Shown here: piece after piece, positions 1-9,109 of the stretch
Layout: each line of letters begins with the position of its first letter
How positions within the stretch are numbered: the stretch's first letter is position 1
Source: Hymenobacter perfusus
Lineage (GTDB): Bacteria > Bacteroidota > Bacteroidia > Cytophagales > Hymenobacteraceae
Reading direction: 5' to 3'
NCBI RefSeq assembly: GCF_003944765.1
Contig: NZ_RWIU01000004.1
Span: 434,001-498,000, forward strand
DNA: 64,000 nt
Notes under the pieces: model-generated
The model's database searches: none
Told to the model about the DNA's origin: nothing
Seen by the model: the letters and a program-made list of their open reading frames with translations, nothing else
Made by a program: the position numbers and the translations under genes

Positions 1-18
1 CGGTAACCTTTGAAAAGA

Positions 19-49
19 GAAGCTCTGACTTGGTTGGAGCTTCTTTTTT
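19..49 (+). terminator. Rho-independent terminator of an upstream gene
   Basis: GAAGCTC at 19-25 pairs with GAGCTTC at 37-43 around an 11-nt loop and is followed by six T at 44-49. It should end a plus-strand transcript entering from the left of the window. Confidence 0.7.
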
Positions 50-74
50 CAGAAAGTAGTCGGCAAGCATAACA

Positions 75-91
75 TATTTTTGTATCTTTCG
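75..91 (+). promoter_or_regulatory. Possible promoter -7 elements for the acyl-CoA dehydrogenase
   Basis: TATTTTTG (75-82) fits the Bacteroidota -7 consensus TAnnTTTG, and TATCTTTC (84-91) is one base off it. No TTG lies at the expected -33 distance from either, so the assignment is weak. The region is the only AT-rich stretch between the upstream terminator and the gene. Confidence 0.3.
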
Positions 92-195
92 GTACGACAA
101 AACAACGGGGCTTACTTGCCGGTAAATAGTAGGTAAGCCGAGTAGTTTCTGGTTTTGACTTCAACATTTCCCACTCAATTCAACCTTCACCCATC

Positions 196-1983
196 ATGGA
201 AGTAGCTAACCAACTTGTGAAAGGCGGCGAGTTTATCATCAAGGAAACCGACGCCCAGGACGTATTCACGCCCGCCGATTTTTCGGAGGAGCAGAACATG
301 ATGCACCAGACCGCTCTCGACTTCGTGGAGAAGGAAGTGCAGCCGCTGCTCGAGCGCCTCGATAACCACGAGGAAGGACTTATGCGCGGCCTGATGGAAA
401 AGGCTGGCCAGCTGGGCCTGTTCGGCGTGAGTATTCCCGAGCAGTACGGCGGACTGGACATGGACTTCCCCACGTCGCTGCGCGTGACGGAGGGTGTGGG
501 TGGTGGCCACTCGTTCCCGGTGGCCTTCGCGGCCCACACGGGCATTGCCATGCTGCCCATTCTATACTTCGGCAACGAGGAGCAGAAAGCCAAATACCTG
601 CCCGGCCTCACCAACGGTGAGCTGATGGGTGCCTACTGCCTCACCGAGCCCGGCTCCGGTTCCGACGCCCTGGGCGCCAAAACCAAAGCCATGCCCACCG
701 AAGACGGCGAGCATTATGTGCTCAACGGCCAGAAAATGTGGATTACGAACGGTGGTTTCGCCGACGTATTCATCGTTTTCGCTCAGGTGGACGGTGATAA
801 GTTCACCGGCTTCATCATCGAGAAAGAAACGCCCGGCCTGAGCCTCGGCAACGAGGAGCACAAGATGGGCATCAAGGGTTCCTCGACCCGCCAGGTGTTC
901 CTGTCCGACGTGAAAGTGCCGAAATCGGCGGTGCTGGGCGAGATTGGCAAAGGCCACCTCATTGCCTTCAACATCCTGAACATCGGCCGCATCAAGCTGG
1001 CTGCCGCTTGCCTGGGTGCTACCAAAATGGCTTCCACGCTGAGCGTGAAATATGCCAACGAGCGGGTGCAGTTCAAGCTGCCCATCAGCAAGTTCGGCGC
1101 TATAAAGTACAAGCTGGCCCAGCAGGCCGTGCGTATCTACGCCGTGGAATCGGCTATTTACCGCGCTGGCATGGACATCTACCGCATGGAGCAGGAGTTG
1201 CTCAGCAAAGGCCAGAGCCACAACGAGGCTCTGCTGGGTGCTGCCCGCGAGTTTGCCGTGGAGTGCGCTTTGCTGAAAGTGGAAGGCTCGGAAGTGCTTG
1301 ACTACGTGGTGGATGAAGGCGTGCAGATCTACGGTGGCTACGGCTTCTCGGCCGACTACCCGATGGACCGCGCTTACCGGGATTCGCGCATCAACCGCAT
1401 CTTCGAGGGCACCAACGAAATCAACCGCATGCTGCTCGTAGACATGATCCTGAAGAAGGCTATGAAGGGCGAACTGGATCTGATGGGTCCGGCCCAGGCC
1501 GTGCAGCAGGAACTGATGGCTATTCCGGACTTCAACCTGGAAGAGGAAACCGGCCTGTTTGCGGCCGAGAAGAAAACCATTGCCAAGCTGAAGAAGGCCA
1601 TTCTGATGGTAGCCGGTACGGCCGTGCAGAAGTACATGAACTCGCTCGCCAAAGAGCAGGAAGTACTGATGAACATTGCTGATATGGCCATCAAGGTATA
1701 CACCGCCGAAAGCACCCTGTTGCGCGTGGAGAAAGAAGTCGCCACCAAAGGTGAGGAGGCCGTTTCGACGCAAATCGACATTGCCCGCGTGTACCTCTAC
1801 GACACCATCGACCAAGTAAACAAGTTCGGCAAAGACGCTATCGGCACCATGACCGAGGGCGACGAGCAGCGTCTGCTAGCCATGGGCCTGAAGCGCTTCA
1901 CCAAGTCGGACCTCTACAACGCCAAGGAGGCCCGTCGTCGCATCGCCGACCACCTCATTGCCGCCAACGAGTACACCTACTAA
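196..1983 (+). CDS. Acyl-CoA dehydrogenase family protein
   Basis: A 595-aa flavoprotein expected to carry out the first alpha,beta-dehydrogenation of fatty acyl-CoA beta-oxidation in the cytoplasm, passing electrons to ETF. The N-terminal helical domain is followed by the FAD/substrate motif YCLTEPGSGSDA near residue 147, the middle beta domain (WITNGG near 178), and the C-terminal helical domain with the catalytic-glutamate motif IFEGTNEINR near 402. About 160 further residues follow, as in the long acyl-CoA dehydrogenases of the VLCAD type rather than the 380-aa short- and medium-chain enzymes. It appears to be monocistronic. Substrate chain length cannot be read from the sequence. Confidence 0.93.
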   Translation: MEVANQLVKGGEFIIKETDAQDVFTPADFSEEQNMMHQTALDFVEKEVQPLLERLDNHEEGLMRGLMEKAGQLGLFGVSIPEQYGGLDMDFPTSLRVTEGVGGGHSFPVAFAAHTGIAMLPILYFGNEEQKAKYLPGLTNGELMGAYCLTEPGSGSDALGAKTKAMPTEDGEHYVLNGQKMWITNGGFADVFIVFAQVDGDKFTGFIIEKETPGLSLGNEEHKMGIKGSSTRQVFLSDVKVPKSAVLGEIGKGHLIAFNILNIGRIKLAAACLGATKMASTLSVKYANERVQFKLPISKFGAIKYKLAQQAVRIYAVESAIYRAGMDIYRMEQELLSKGQSHNEALLGAAREFAVECALLKVEGSEVLDYVVDEGVQIYGGYGFSADYPMDRAYRDSRINRIFEGTNEINRMLLVDMILKKAMKGELDLMGPAQAVQQELMAIPDFNLEEETGLFAAEKKTIAKLKKAILMVAGTAVQKYMNSLAKEQEVLMNIADMAIKVYTAESTLLRVEKEVATKGEEAVSTQIDIARVYLYDTIDQVNKFGKDAIGTMTEGDEQRLLAMGLKRFTKSDLYNAKEARRRIADHLIAANEYTY

Positions 1984-2085
1984 ATCACAGATTGACGCGG
2001 ATTCTTTCGCGGATTTCACGGATTTTGTGGACGGTGCTGGCAGGCGCTTTCTACTAACCGTGAAGCCGGGAAAACCTCAGGAAAC

Positions 2086-2118
2086 AGCAAGCCGCTCCCG
2101 GTTCGGGGGCGGCTTGCT
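2086..2118 (+). terminator. Hairpin downstream of acyl-CoA dehydrogenase
   Basis: AGCAAGCCGC (2086-2095) pairs perfectly with GCGGCTTGCT (2109-2118). No good T-run follows, so it may be a weak or factor-assisted terminator. The 390-bp gap 1984-2373 otherwise holds the two repeat entries listed next and no gene. Confidence 0.4.
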
Positions 2119-2133
2119 GCGTATTTGGCCTAT

Positions 2134-2161
2134 TGTCATTCCGACCAAAGGGAGGAATCTG
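2134..2161. repeat. Half copy of a TGTCATTCCGA...GGAATCTG dispersed repeat
   Basis: TGTCATTCCGA followed by GGAATCTG matches one arm of the inverted repeats at 39187-39277 and 62571-62680, with a diverged middle. Here it is a single arm directly abutting the longer inverted repeat at 2167. Confidence 0.55.
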
Positions 2162-2166
2162 GGCGG

Positions 2167-2293
2167 GGCCGCTAGAACGTTGTAGAGACGCAACATTTTG
2201 CGTCTCGTCGTTGCTAATGTTGTTTGATATGCGCGGTGCCGTTGTTCAACGACGAGACGCAAAATATTGCGTCTCTACAACGTTCTAGCGGCC
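2167..2293. repeat. 127-bp inverted-repeat element with GTAGAGACGCAA core
   Basis: Left arm 2167-2213 and right arm 2247-2293 are 47 nt each and complementary at 46 positions, around a 33-nt centre. The arms begin GGCCGCTAGAACG and contain GTAGAGACGCAA and TTTTGCGTCTCGTCG. A degenerate relative lies at 55038. It has no coding capacity and could fold into a very stable hairpin, so it is either a non-autonomous mobile palindrome or a REP-like intergenic repeat. Confidence 0.85.
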
Positions 2294-2373
2294 TTAAAAA
2301 CGCAGTTAGGCACAACGCCAACGGTCGGGCTGCCGTTTGCTGATACATCTCCCACCTTCAATTCCATCCACTT

Positions 2374-3798
2374 ATGGCCAACGAACAGGTACAGGGCAAG
2401 GACTTCTACGAGAGCGTGCTGCGGTTTTACGACCACGCGGCCAGCTTCTCCAAGCTCGACCCCGGCATTATCGCCCAGATCCGGGCCTGCAACAGCATTT
2501 ATAAGGTCAACTTCCCGGTGGAAGTAGACGGTCACGTGCAGGTGTTCGAAGGCATTCGGGTGCAGCACAGCCACCACAAGCTGCCCAGCAAGGGCGGCAT
2601 TCGGTACAGCGTATATGTAGATGAGGAGGAAGTAATGGCCCTGGCCACGCTCATGACCTTCAAGTGTGCGCTGGTAGACGTGCCGTTCGGCGGCGCAAAA
2701 GGCGGCGTGAAGATCAACCCGCGCACTACGCCCGTCAATATCCTGGAGCGCGTGACGCGGCGCTACGCCAGTGAACTGATCAAAAAGAACCTTATCGGAC
2801 CTGGCATGGACGTGCCGGCCCCCGATTACGGCACCGGCAGCCGCGAAATGGCCTGGATTGCCGATACGTACATGACCTTCAAGTACGGCGACACCAACGC
2901 GCTGGGCTGCGTAACGGGCAAGCCGGTAGGGCAGGGCGGTATCCGGGGGCGGACCGAGGCTACGGGCCTGGGCGTGTTTTACGGGCTGCGTGAGCTGCTG
3001 CTGGATGAGCCGATGCTGAAGAAAGCGGGCTTGAGCAGCGGCATTGCCGGTAAGCGCATCATCGTGCAGGGACTGGGCAACGTGGGCTACTACGCGGCTC
3101 ATTTCTGCCAGGAAGAAGGCGCCCTCATCACCGGCATTGCCGAGCGGGAAGGCGGCATTTACAGCGAGAAAGGCCTCGACGTGGCCGCCGTATTCAAGCA
3201 CCGCGAGGCAACAGGCTCCATCATGGGGTTCGCCGGGGCGCAGGACGTAGCCGAGTCGTTGGATCTGCTGGAGTACGAGTGCGACGTGCTGCTGCCGGCT
3301 GCGCTGGAAAACCAGATTCATGAGGGCAACGCGGCCAACATCAAGGCCAAGATTATTGCCGAAGGAGCCAACGGCCCCACCACGCAGGGCGCCGAGAAAA
3401 TCCTGCTGGAGAAGGGCATCATCATCCTGCCCGACCTCTACCTCAACGCCGGCGGCGTGACGGTATCTTACTTCGAGTGGCTGAAAAACCTGTCGAACGT
3501 GCGGTTTGGCCGCATGGGCAAGCGGGCTGAGGAAGGCGCCATGCGCCGGCTGGTAGCCACCATTGAGCGCACTACCGGCAAGACCATAACGCCGGAAGAA
3601 CGCCAGCAAATCGTGCATGGTGCCGACGAAATCGACCTCGTACGCTCCGGCCTCGAAGACACGATGATTACCGCCTACCAATCCATCCGCAAGGTGATGG
3701 ACGAGGTAGAAGGCATCACCGACCTGCGCACCGCCGCTTTCTACAGCGCCATCGAGAAAATCGGCGTCAGCTACCAATCCCTCGGCATCTTTCCATAA
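2374..3798 (+). CDS. gdhA: Glu/Leu/Phe/Val dehydrogenase, probably glutamate dehydrogenase
   Basis: A 474-aa enzyme catalysing reversible NAD(P)-dependent oxidative deamination, most likely glutamate to 2-oxoglutarate plus ammonium. The dimerisation/substrate domain carries KGGIRYS near residue 73 and PFGGAKGG near 104, which includes the catalytic lysine. The Rossmann domain shows [10 protein letters not shown] near 232. [12 protein letters not shown] near 150 is typical of the family. It is somewhat longer than the usual 420-450 aa. The ATG at 2374 lies just downstream of the inverted repeat, so its promoter must lie in or near that element. Specificity for glutamate over leucine or valine is inferred from overall similarity. 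Confidence 0.9.
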   Translation: MANEQVQGKDFYESVLRFYDHAASFSKLDPGIIAQIRACNSIYKVNFPVEVDGHVQVFEGIRVQHSHHKLPSKGGIRYSVYVDEEEVMALATLMTFKCALVDVPFGGAKGGVKINPRTTPVNILERVTRRYASELIKKNLIGPGMDVPAPDYGTGSREMAWIADTYMTFKYGDTNALGCVTGKPVGQGGIRGRTEATGLGVFYGLRELLLDEPMLKKAGLSSGIAGKRIIVQGLGNVGYYAAHFCQEEGALITGIAEREGGIYSEKGLDVAAVFKHREATGSIMGFAGAQDVAESLDLLEYECDVLLPAALENQIHEGNAANIKAKIIAEGANGPTTQGAEKILLEKGIIILPDLYLNAGGVTVSYFEWLKNLSNVRFGRMGKRAEEGAMRRLVATIERTTGKTITPEERQQIVHGADEIDLVRSGLEDTMITAYQSIRKVMDEVEGITDLRTAAFYSAIEKIGVSYQSLGIFP

Positions 3799-3819
3799 AC
3801 CGACTAACCTGCCAGTATA

Positions 3820-3855
3820 CAAAGAGCCGCTCCTGAAAACAGGAGCGGCTCTTTG
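3820..3855 (+). terminator. Terminator after gdhA
   Basis: CAAAGAGCCGCTCCTG pairs with CAGGAGCGGCTCTTTG around a short A-rich loop. The stem is symmetric and also reads towards the minus-strand gene ending at 3931, so it may act bidirectionally. Confidence 0.85.
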
Positions 3856-3930
3856 CGTTAAAACAGGTATATCAGGACAGATGCGTCAGAACAGATCTGC
3901 GGCATCAGGGCCATCTATAACATCTGTGAT

Positions 3931-5388
3931 TTACTTCACCACAATCTTGTTCAGCATCAGGGCCGCTGATTTTTTGCTGGGGCGGCTTACACCGATGAGC
4001 GTTTTGGCATCCAGCCAGCCGGTGAAATCCTTGACGTAAGAAGGGTTCTGGTCCGAGGCCACGTTCAGGCCCAGGCCTTTCGGCTCCGATACCACGCCCG
4101 TCTGCACGTTCAGGCGGCGCAGGTACAGGTCCGACTTGTTCTTGAGCTTCTCCCAAGTCACCACCTGCACCTCGGGCCCGAATACGGCGGCCCGGTAGCC
4201 AATGCTGCTGTAGCCCTCGGTAGCCGGCGCTACCTGGTCCTTGCCGATGATGCTGTGCCAGGTGGGCGACTGGAACTCGTTGTAGCCGAACAGGTGCAGC
4301 TCGCGGGTGTGGCCGGGCGAGTCGTCGCCACCTTCCTCGTATTTTTTCTCGGCCACTACCACCAGCTGCTTGTCGTCGGTGAGCAGCAGGTCGGTGAGAT
4401 ACATATCTTCGAGGCGCTTGGCGGCGCTGCCGTTGGCTTTGTTGACTTCGGCTAGGTACTCGGGCGTGAACTTGAACTCGGGCGCGAACTTCATGTCGCC
4501 CTCGGCCGAGAAGTCGAACTTCACCACCTTCAGGCTGTGGTAGAGGCCGGTTTCCCGCTCGTTGCAGATGGCGGCGGCGTACAGCGTGTTATCGGCCAGC
4601 AGCCGAAAGCGGGTATCAAACACGTTTACCACTTTACCCCCAAACGTACCGCCTACCGATACCGACATCACCTTCACCTCAGGCGAGTCGTTGCGGTAAC
4701 GGCGCACGGTGAGCTTTTTCATCTCGTCACCTACCAGCGTTACCAGCTGGGAGCCGTCGTTGCCTACGTGTACAGTGCTGGAGAAAAAGCCGCCCTGGTC
4801 ATGAAAATCATAGGTGCGGTCCTTGACTTTGGTGAGCTTCTCGTCGTAGATGCTGGCGCTTATGGCCTTGATCTGCGCGCCTTGCGTGAGGTAGCGCCAC
4901 ACCACCAGCTTGGTGCCGTCGGGAGAAAAAGACGCGCCGGGCCGCCGGTCACGCGTACCAACTTCGATGAGCTTTTTAACCGGAGTTTTTTGGCCACTAG
5001 CTATATCCAAAGTGTAACCTCCTAACTGTTGGGCTGCTCCGGTGGCTTGGTGAACCAATACAGTAATCTGGCTGGTGCTACGGTTGAATCCGTCAATGGC
5101 TTCACCAGCGGCTAGAGGGAGAGCCGTACTCCACAGCCGCTTTAAGTCGGCATCATAACGCTCCACCGCATATTCTGTAGCCGACTTGTGAGCCAGAATC
5201 ACGAAACCGCCGGTGGGTAAGGTCAATGTTTTGCTGCCAACCCGTTGGTTGTACCGGTCATCAGTTTGCTCCGGTAAGTAGCTGAAAGCAGCCGATTTAA
5301 CCCGTTGGGCTACTGTCGATGCCGGGGCCAGCAGGAGGGTAGCCAAGCCGAAACCAGACGCGAACAATAAAGGAAAACGCACAGACAA
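3931..5388 (-). CDS. Secreted beta-propeller-like protein of unknown function
   Basis: 485 aa with an N-terminal signal peptide (hydrophobic FASGFGLATLLLAPAST, cleavage near TVAQ). The rest alternates short beta-strand-like segments with polar turns such as FSPDGTKLVVW near residue 155, the kind of motif seen in PD40/TolB-type propeller blades. A periplasmic or surface protein is likely, but no enzyme motif is visible. It stands alone, convergent with gdhA, with a perfect -7 element 48 nt upstream of the start. The function is unknown to me. Confidence 0.75.
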   Translation of the reverse strand: MSVRFPLLFASGFGLATLLLAPASTVAQRVKSAAFSYLPEQTDDRYNQRVGSKTLTLPTGGFVILAHKSATEYAVERYDADLKRLWSTALPLAAGEAIDGFNRSTSQITVLVHQATGAAQQLGGYTLDIASGQKTPVKKLIEVGTRDRRPGASFSPDGTKLVVWRYLTQGAQIKAISASIYDEKLTKVKDRTYDFHDQGGFFSSTVHVGNDGSQLVTLVGDEMKKLTVRRYRNDSPEVKVMSVSVGGTFGGKVVNVFDTRFRLLADNTLYAAAICNERETGLYHSLKVVKFDFSAEGDMKFAPEFKFTPEYLAEVNKANGSAAKRLEDMYLTDLLLTDDKQLVVVAEKKYEEGGDDSPGHTRELHLFGYNEFQSPTWHSIIGKDQVAPATEGYSSIGYRAAVFGPEVQVVTWEKLKNKSDLYLRRLNVQTGVVSEPKGLGLNVASDQNPSYVKDFTGWLDAKTLIGVSRPSKKSAALMLNKIVVK

Positions 5389-5435
5389 AGACAGTTAGGT
5401 GAATGAGCAGGCTCAAATCATAAAAATGTACTCTC

Positions 5436-5443
5436 CAAAGGTA
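5436..5443 (-). promoter_or_regulatory. Probable -7 element (TACCTTTG) for the 5388 gene
   Basis: On the minus strand this reads TACCTTTG, a perfect match to TAnnTTTG, giving a leader of about 40 nt before the ATG at 5388. No TTG sits at the ideal distance upstream. Confidence 0.5.
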
Positions 5444-5810
5444 TCCAACTTCGGCTGCACTTCGTACACTCCCCGCTTTGCCACGACAATGTTAAGCCTA
5501 TCACAGAACAAGCCCCTGTGTTTTACAGTCTATTAGTCTGTAAATGAAGGTGGTATCGTTTGGTTGATAAGCTAAACAATAAAAGCATCCATATTCTGAG
5601 GGAATAGGCGAAATAGATTGTGAATATAAAAAAGTGTAAATTCTGTATATTCATAGTTCTGTTTTCTTATCCCACAGAAAATAAGTCTTAGGTCGTGGTA
5701 AAGGCTTTTTTCCTGTTTTTCTTGTATTTGTTTCAGTCGTTTCTAGGATTACAGGCTTTCCGGTCTGAAATTTGCAAAACGGCCGGAGCCTCATAAACCG
5801 GCAGTACCCT
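5444..5810. other. AT-rich intergenic region without a recognisable gene
   Basis: This 367-bp stretch is clearly more AT-rich than its surroundings. The only symmetry I see is TTTACAG (5522-5528) facing CTGTAAA (5538-5544), a possible operator-like dyad. No convincing coding frame or RNA gene is visible. Confidence 0.5.
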
Positions 5811-6044
5811 ATGAAGTCTTTACTACGTTTCTCTCTTATGCTTTCGCTTGTAGTGATAGGTAAGATCAATCAGCAAGCTACTAGTTCAGTAGCTACAACC
5901 AGCAAGAATTCTGTGCAATTTCCCGCACGAAACGCCTCGTTTTTCCAAACGTCTACCGCTGTCAAGCGAAAGATTGAGGGTGGTGGGTCGCGGTTCTGGC
6001 AATCTACCGCCCCAACCGTCGTAACAGTTAGCAACCTGGAATAA
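5811..6044 (+). CDS. Small exported protein, unknown
   Basis: 77 aa beginning MKSLLRFSLMLSLVVIG, a plausible signal peptide, followed by a Ser/Thr-rich, Lys/Arg-containing mature part with no cysteine and no known domain. The ATG at 5811 is preferred to the upstream in-frame start at 5772 because it places the hydrophobic segment at the N-terminus. A good terminator follows ten bases after the stop, which supports a real transcript. Confidence 0.5.
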   Translation: MKSLLRFSLMLSLVVIGKINQQATSSVATTSKNSVQFPARNASFFQTSTAVKRKIEGGGSRFWQSTAPTVVTVSNLE

Positions 6045-6054
6045 CCTTCGTATC

Positions 6055-6084
6055 AGGCGACTTTTTTCGGAAGTCGCCTTTTTT
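6055..6084 (+). terminator. Terminator after the small exported protein gene
   Basis: AGGCGACTT (6055-6063) pairs with AAGTCGCCT (6071-6079) and is followed by a run of T to 6084. Confidence 0.85.
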
Positions 6085-6101
6085 ATGCCTGCTGTTTTCG
6101 C

Positions 6102-6147
6102 ACAACGGCCCGGCCCCAACTATAGTAGTTCGGGACCGGGCCGTTGT
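6102..6147 (-). terminator. Terminator downstream of recG
   Basis: ACAACGGCCCGG (6102-6113) pairs perfectly with CCGGGCCGTTGT (6136-6147). The hairpin lies 26 nt past the recG stop on the minus strand. Confidence 0.7.
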
Positions 6148-6172
6148 TTGCGTACAGGATTTATAGAGGAGC

Positions 6173-8272
6173 TTAACTGATGCGGCTCCAGTTCACGGCC
6201 GTAGCGGGCAGGCTCTCGATGTGGCGGCGAATGGCCTGGTTTTCATGCTTCACCAGATCAGGGTCTTCGGCCAAGATGGCCTGGGCGGCGGCCCGGCTCT
6301 CACTCAGAATGCGGCCGTCCTTGGCCAGATCGGCAATCAGCAGGTCGAGGACGCCGCTTTGCTGGGTGCCCATCAGGTCGCCGGGGCCGCGCAGCTTCAG
6401 GTCGATGTCGGCAATTTCGAAGCCGTTGTTGGTGCGCACCATCGTTTCGATGCGGGTGCGCGAGTCCTTGCTGAGCTTGTAGCCGCTCATCAGAATGCAG
6501 TAGCTCTGGTCGGCACCCCGGCCCACGCGGCCGCGCAGTTGGTGCAGCTGTGAGAGGCCGAACCGCTCGGTGCTTTCAATCACCATGACGGAGGCATTAG
6601 GCACGTTTACGCCCACCTCAATAACGGTGGTGGCCACCATAATCTGGGTTTCATTTTTCACGAACCGCTGCATCTCGGCGTCCTTTTCGGCCGCGCTCAT
6701 GCGGCCGTGCACGATGCTGATCTGGAACTCGGGGAAGGCGCGGGCCACGCTTTCGTAGCCGTCCATGAGGTCCTTGTAGTCGGCCATCATCTCGCTTTCC
6801 TCGATGAGCGGGTACACAATGTACACCTGCCGGCCCAGCCGGATCTGGTCGCGCAGGAAGCCGAATACCTTGAGGCGGTTGCTGTCGAAGCGGTGGACCG
6901 TGACGATGGGCTTGCGGCCGGCCGGCAGCTCGTCAATCACCGACACGTCCAGGTCACCGTAGAGCGTCATGGCCAGCGTGCGCGGAATGGGCGTGGCCGT
7001 CATCACCAGCACGTGCGGAATTACGTGGGGATTTTTCTGCCAGAGCTTGGAGCGCTGCGCCACCCCGAAGCGGTGCTGCTCGTCCATGATGGTGAGGCCT
7101 AGGTTCTTAAACTGCACCACATCTTCGAGTAACGCGTGGGTGCCCACCAGCATGTGCAGCTCGCCGGAGCGCAGCTGCTCGTGCAGCACGCGCCGTTCGG
7201 CGGTGCGGCTGCTTCCCGTGAGCTTCCCGATTTTCAGCCCCAGTAGGTCGGCAAAGCCCTTCAGGCCCACGTAGTGCTGGTCGGCCAGAATTTCGGTAGG
7301 GGCCATCAGGCAGCTTTGCGCCCCGTTGTCGGCGGCCATGAGCATGCTGATGAAGGCCACGATGGTTTTGCCCGAGCCCACGTCGCCCTGTAGGAGCCGG
7401 TTCATCTGCTGGCCCGCGCAAAAATCCTTATAGATGTCGTGGATTACGCGCTTCTGGGCCCCGGTTAGGTCAAACGGCAGCACGTTTTTGTAGAAGTGCA
7501 CCAGCGTGGGTACCTCCTTGAAAATCTGGCCGGCCAGCGTGACTTTGCGCTGGTCGCGCTGGCGCAGCAGCTTGAGCTGCACGTAAAACAGCTCCTCAAA
7601 CTTAAGCCGGAAGCGGGCTGTCTGGAGCAGTTCGGTGCTCTGTGGAAAGTGAATCTGCTGAATGGCTGTGGCCTTGTCCATCAGCGCGTACTGCTGCACC
7701 AGCGCCGGCGACAGGGTTTCCCGCACGTGGGGCAGAGCAATCTTCAGCAGATCGGCCACCATGCGCATGATGGCCTTACTATCGACGCGATGGTAGTTCT
7801 TGAGCTTCTCGGAGGTGTTGTACACCGGCTGCAGGTAGCTCTGACCGACTTTCTGCTCGGTCACCTCTTCCATCTCGGGGTGGGCCATCTGGGGCCGGCC
7901 GTTGAACATCGTGGGTTTGCCGAACACGATGTACTCCTGGTGGTTTTTAATCACCTTTTCTAGGTAGTTCACGCCCTTGAACCACACGAGCTCCAGCTCC
8001 CCGCTGGCATCGGCTACCTTAGCTACCATGCGCTTCTTGGGGCCTTCGCCAACCACTTCGCGGTTGCGCAGAATGCCCTTCACCTGCACAAACGGCAGGT
8101 CGTCGTGCAGGTCGCAGATATTGTAGAACTGGGTGCGGTCGAGGTAGCGGAACGGGTAGCGCTGGATCAGGTCGCCGTAGGTGAACAGGTTCAGCTCCTT
8201 TTGCAGCAGCTGCGCCCGTTGCAGGCCCACGCCCCGCAGATACTCAAGTTTGGTCTGAAAGAAGTTGCTCAA
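6173..8272 (-). CDS. recG: ATP-dependent DNA helicase RecG
   Basis: A 699-aa branch-migration helicase that remodels stalled replication forks and Holliday junctions. The N-terminal wedge/OB domain (roughly residues 1-230) contains the typical RYPFRYLDRT motif. Helicase motif I GDVGSGKT lies near residue 295, the DEXH box as DEQHRFG near 395, motif III VMTATPIPRTL near 425, and motif VI QLRGRVGRG near 580. The length is normal for the family. The start ATG is preceded by only a short gap to gldD, but the AT-rich spacer at 8273-8362 suggests separate expression. Confidence 0.97.
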   Translation of the reverse strand: MSNFFQTKLEYLRGVGLQRAQLLQKELNLFTYGDLIQRYPFRYLDRTQFYNICDLHDDLPFVQVKGILRNREVVGEGPKKRMVAKVADASGELELVWFKGVNYLEKVIKNHQEYIVFGKPTMFNGRPQMAHPEMEEVTEQKVGQSYLQPVYNTSEKLKNYHRVDSKAIMRMVADLLKIALPHVRETLSPALVQQYALMDKATAIQQIHFPQSTELLQTARFRLKFEELFYVQLKLLRQRDQRKVTLAGQIFKEVPTLVHFYKNVLPFDLTGAQKRVIHDIYKDFCAGQQMNRLLQGDVGSGKTIVAFISMLMAADNGAQSCLMAPTEILADQHYVGLKGFADLLGLKIGKLTGSSRTAERRVLHEQLRSGELHMLVGTHALLEDVVQFKNLGLTIMDEQHRFGVAQRSKLWQKNPHVIPHVLVMTATPIPRTLAMTLYGDLDVSVIDELPAGRKPIVTVHRFDSNRLKVFGFLRDQIRLGRQVYIVYPLIEESEMMADYKDLMDGYESVARAFPEFQISIVHGRMSAAEKDAEMQRFVKNETQIMVATTVIEVGVNVPNASVMVIESTERFGLSQLHQLRGRVGRGADQSYCILMSGYKLSKDSRTRIETMVRTNNGFEIADIDLKLRGPGDLMGTQQSGVLDLLIADLAKDGRILSESRAAAQAILAEDPDLVKHENQAIRRHIESLPATAVNWSRIS

Positions 8273-8362
8273 GGGAAAATGGCTGGATTGCTGAACGGCT
8301 CAATGGCTTTCGCCCTCTACCGGGTAGACAAGCAGCCGTTCACCAGTTCAACAATTTGACAG

Positions 8363-8959
8363 TTACTTGTATTGCAGCGTATTCAGCAGGCGCACCACGT
8401 CCTGCTTCACATACTCAATCACCGGGGCCAGCGAGTCGTTGGCGGTGGCGGTACGGAAGTAGAGCGCGCCCCGGAAGAAGTGGCGGGTGCTGTCGGTGGT
8501 GTAGAATTGAAACTGGCTGGGAACCTCACCCTGCAACTCAAACACCGCCACGCGCTGGCCGTGGGGCGTTTTGAGCATGGTTTCATCAATAGCCGTGGCC
8601 TTGATTTCGTGCTTGCTGGTGAGCTTGCGGGCATCTTCCAGCAGCTTGCTGTACAGCTGCGGCCGGCCCTTCAGGTCGGCGTAGGTAATCTGTACGTTGG
8701 CCTTCAGCTGCGGGTAATACACATTAATCCAATTCGGCTGGGCCAGATAGGAGGAGTCGCGCAGGATTTTGGCGTAGCGCGAGTACTCGAACGTGTACGG
8801 CCGGCCGGGCGCCAGCTGCTGGTAAGCGTGCGGCGGCAAATCGATGCGGTTGTAGCCCTTGGGCTTGGGGGTGAAATCGGGCGCGGAAGTGCAGCCGGCG
8901 GCCAGCAACAACAACGTACAAACCGTACCAGCGGCACGCGAAAAGGAGGAAACGACCAT
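8363..8959 (-). CDS. gldD: Gliding motility lipoprotein GldD
   Basis: 198 aa from the ATG at 8959. This start puts the hydrophobic segment and lipobox LAAGC (cysteine 23) at the N-terminus; an upstream in-frame start at 9070 would bury them. The mature part carries the family signature PKPKGYNRIDLPPHAYQ and PYTFEYSRYA. GldD is an outer-membrane-associated lipoprotein needed for Bacteroidota gliding and probably for type IX secretion. In Flavobacterium its gene follows gldE; here it follows ssb directly (see findings). Confidence 0.9.
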   Translation of the reverse strand: MVVSSFSRAAGTVCTLLLLAAGCTSAPDFTPKPKGYNRIDLPPHAYQQLAPGRPYTFEYSRYAKILRDSSYLAQPNWINVYYPQLKANVQITYADLKGRPQLYSKLLEDARKLTSKHEIKATAIDETMLKTPHGQRVAVFELQGEVPSQFQFYTTDSTRHFFRGALYFRTATANDSLAPVIEYVKQDVVRLLNTLQYK

Positions 8960-9052
8960 GCAGAAGCGGGACGGAGGAAGCAGTAAAGGTAACCAGGAAA
9001 CCAACGCTTCGCCCGCCCGTGTTCCGGCCCCGCCGGAAAAATATGCCCAAGC

Positions 9053-9088
9053 AAAACCCCGCCGGAACACGAAGTCCCGACGGGGTTT
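9053..9088 (-). terminator. Terminator downstream of ssb
   Basis: AAACCCCG pairs with CGGGGTTT around a loop. Read on the minus strand, a T-run follows. It separates ssb from gldD, which therefore probably needs its own promoter. Confidence 0.65.
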
Positions 9089-9109
9089 CTGCCTGAAGAA
9101 AGCAACCGG

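Noticed and set aside
562..1815. 417-codon minus-strand frame
   Set aside because: Antisense to the acyl-CoA dehydrogenase, histidine-rich complement of a GC-biased gene.
2275..3822. 515-codon minus-strand frame
   Set aside because: Antisense to gdhA and running into its terminator.
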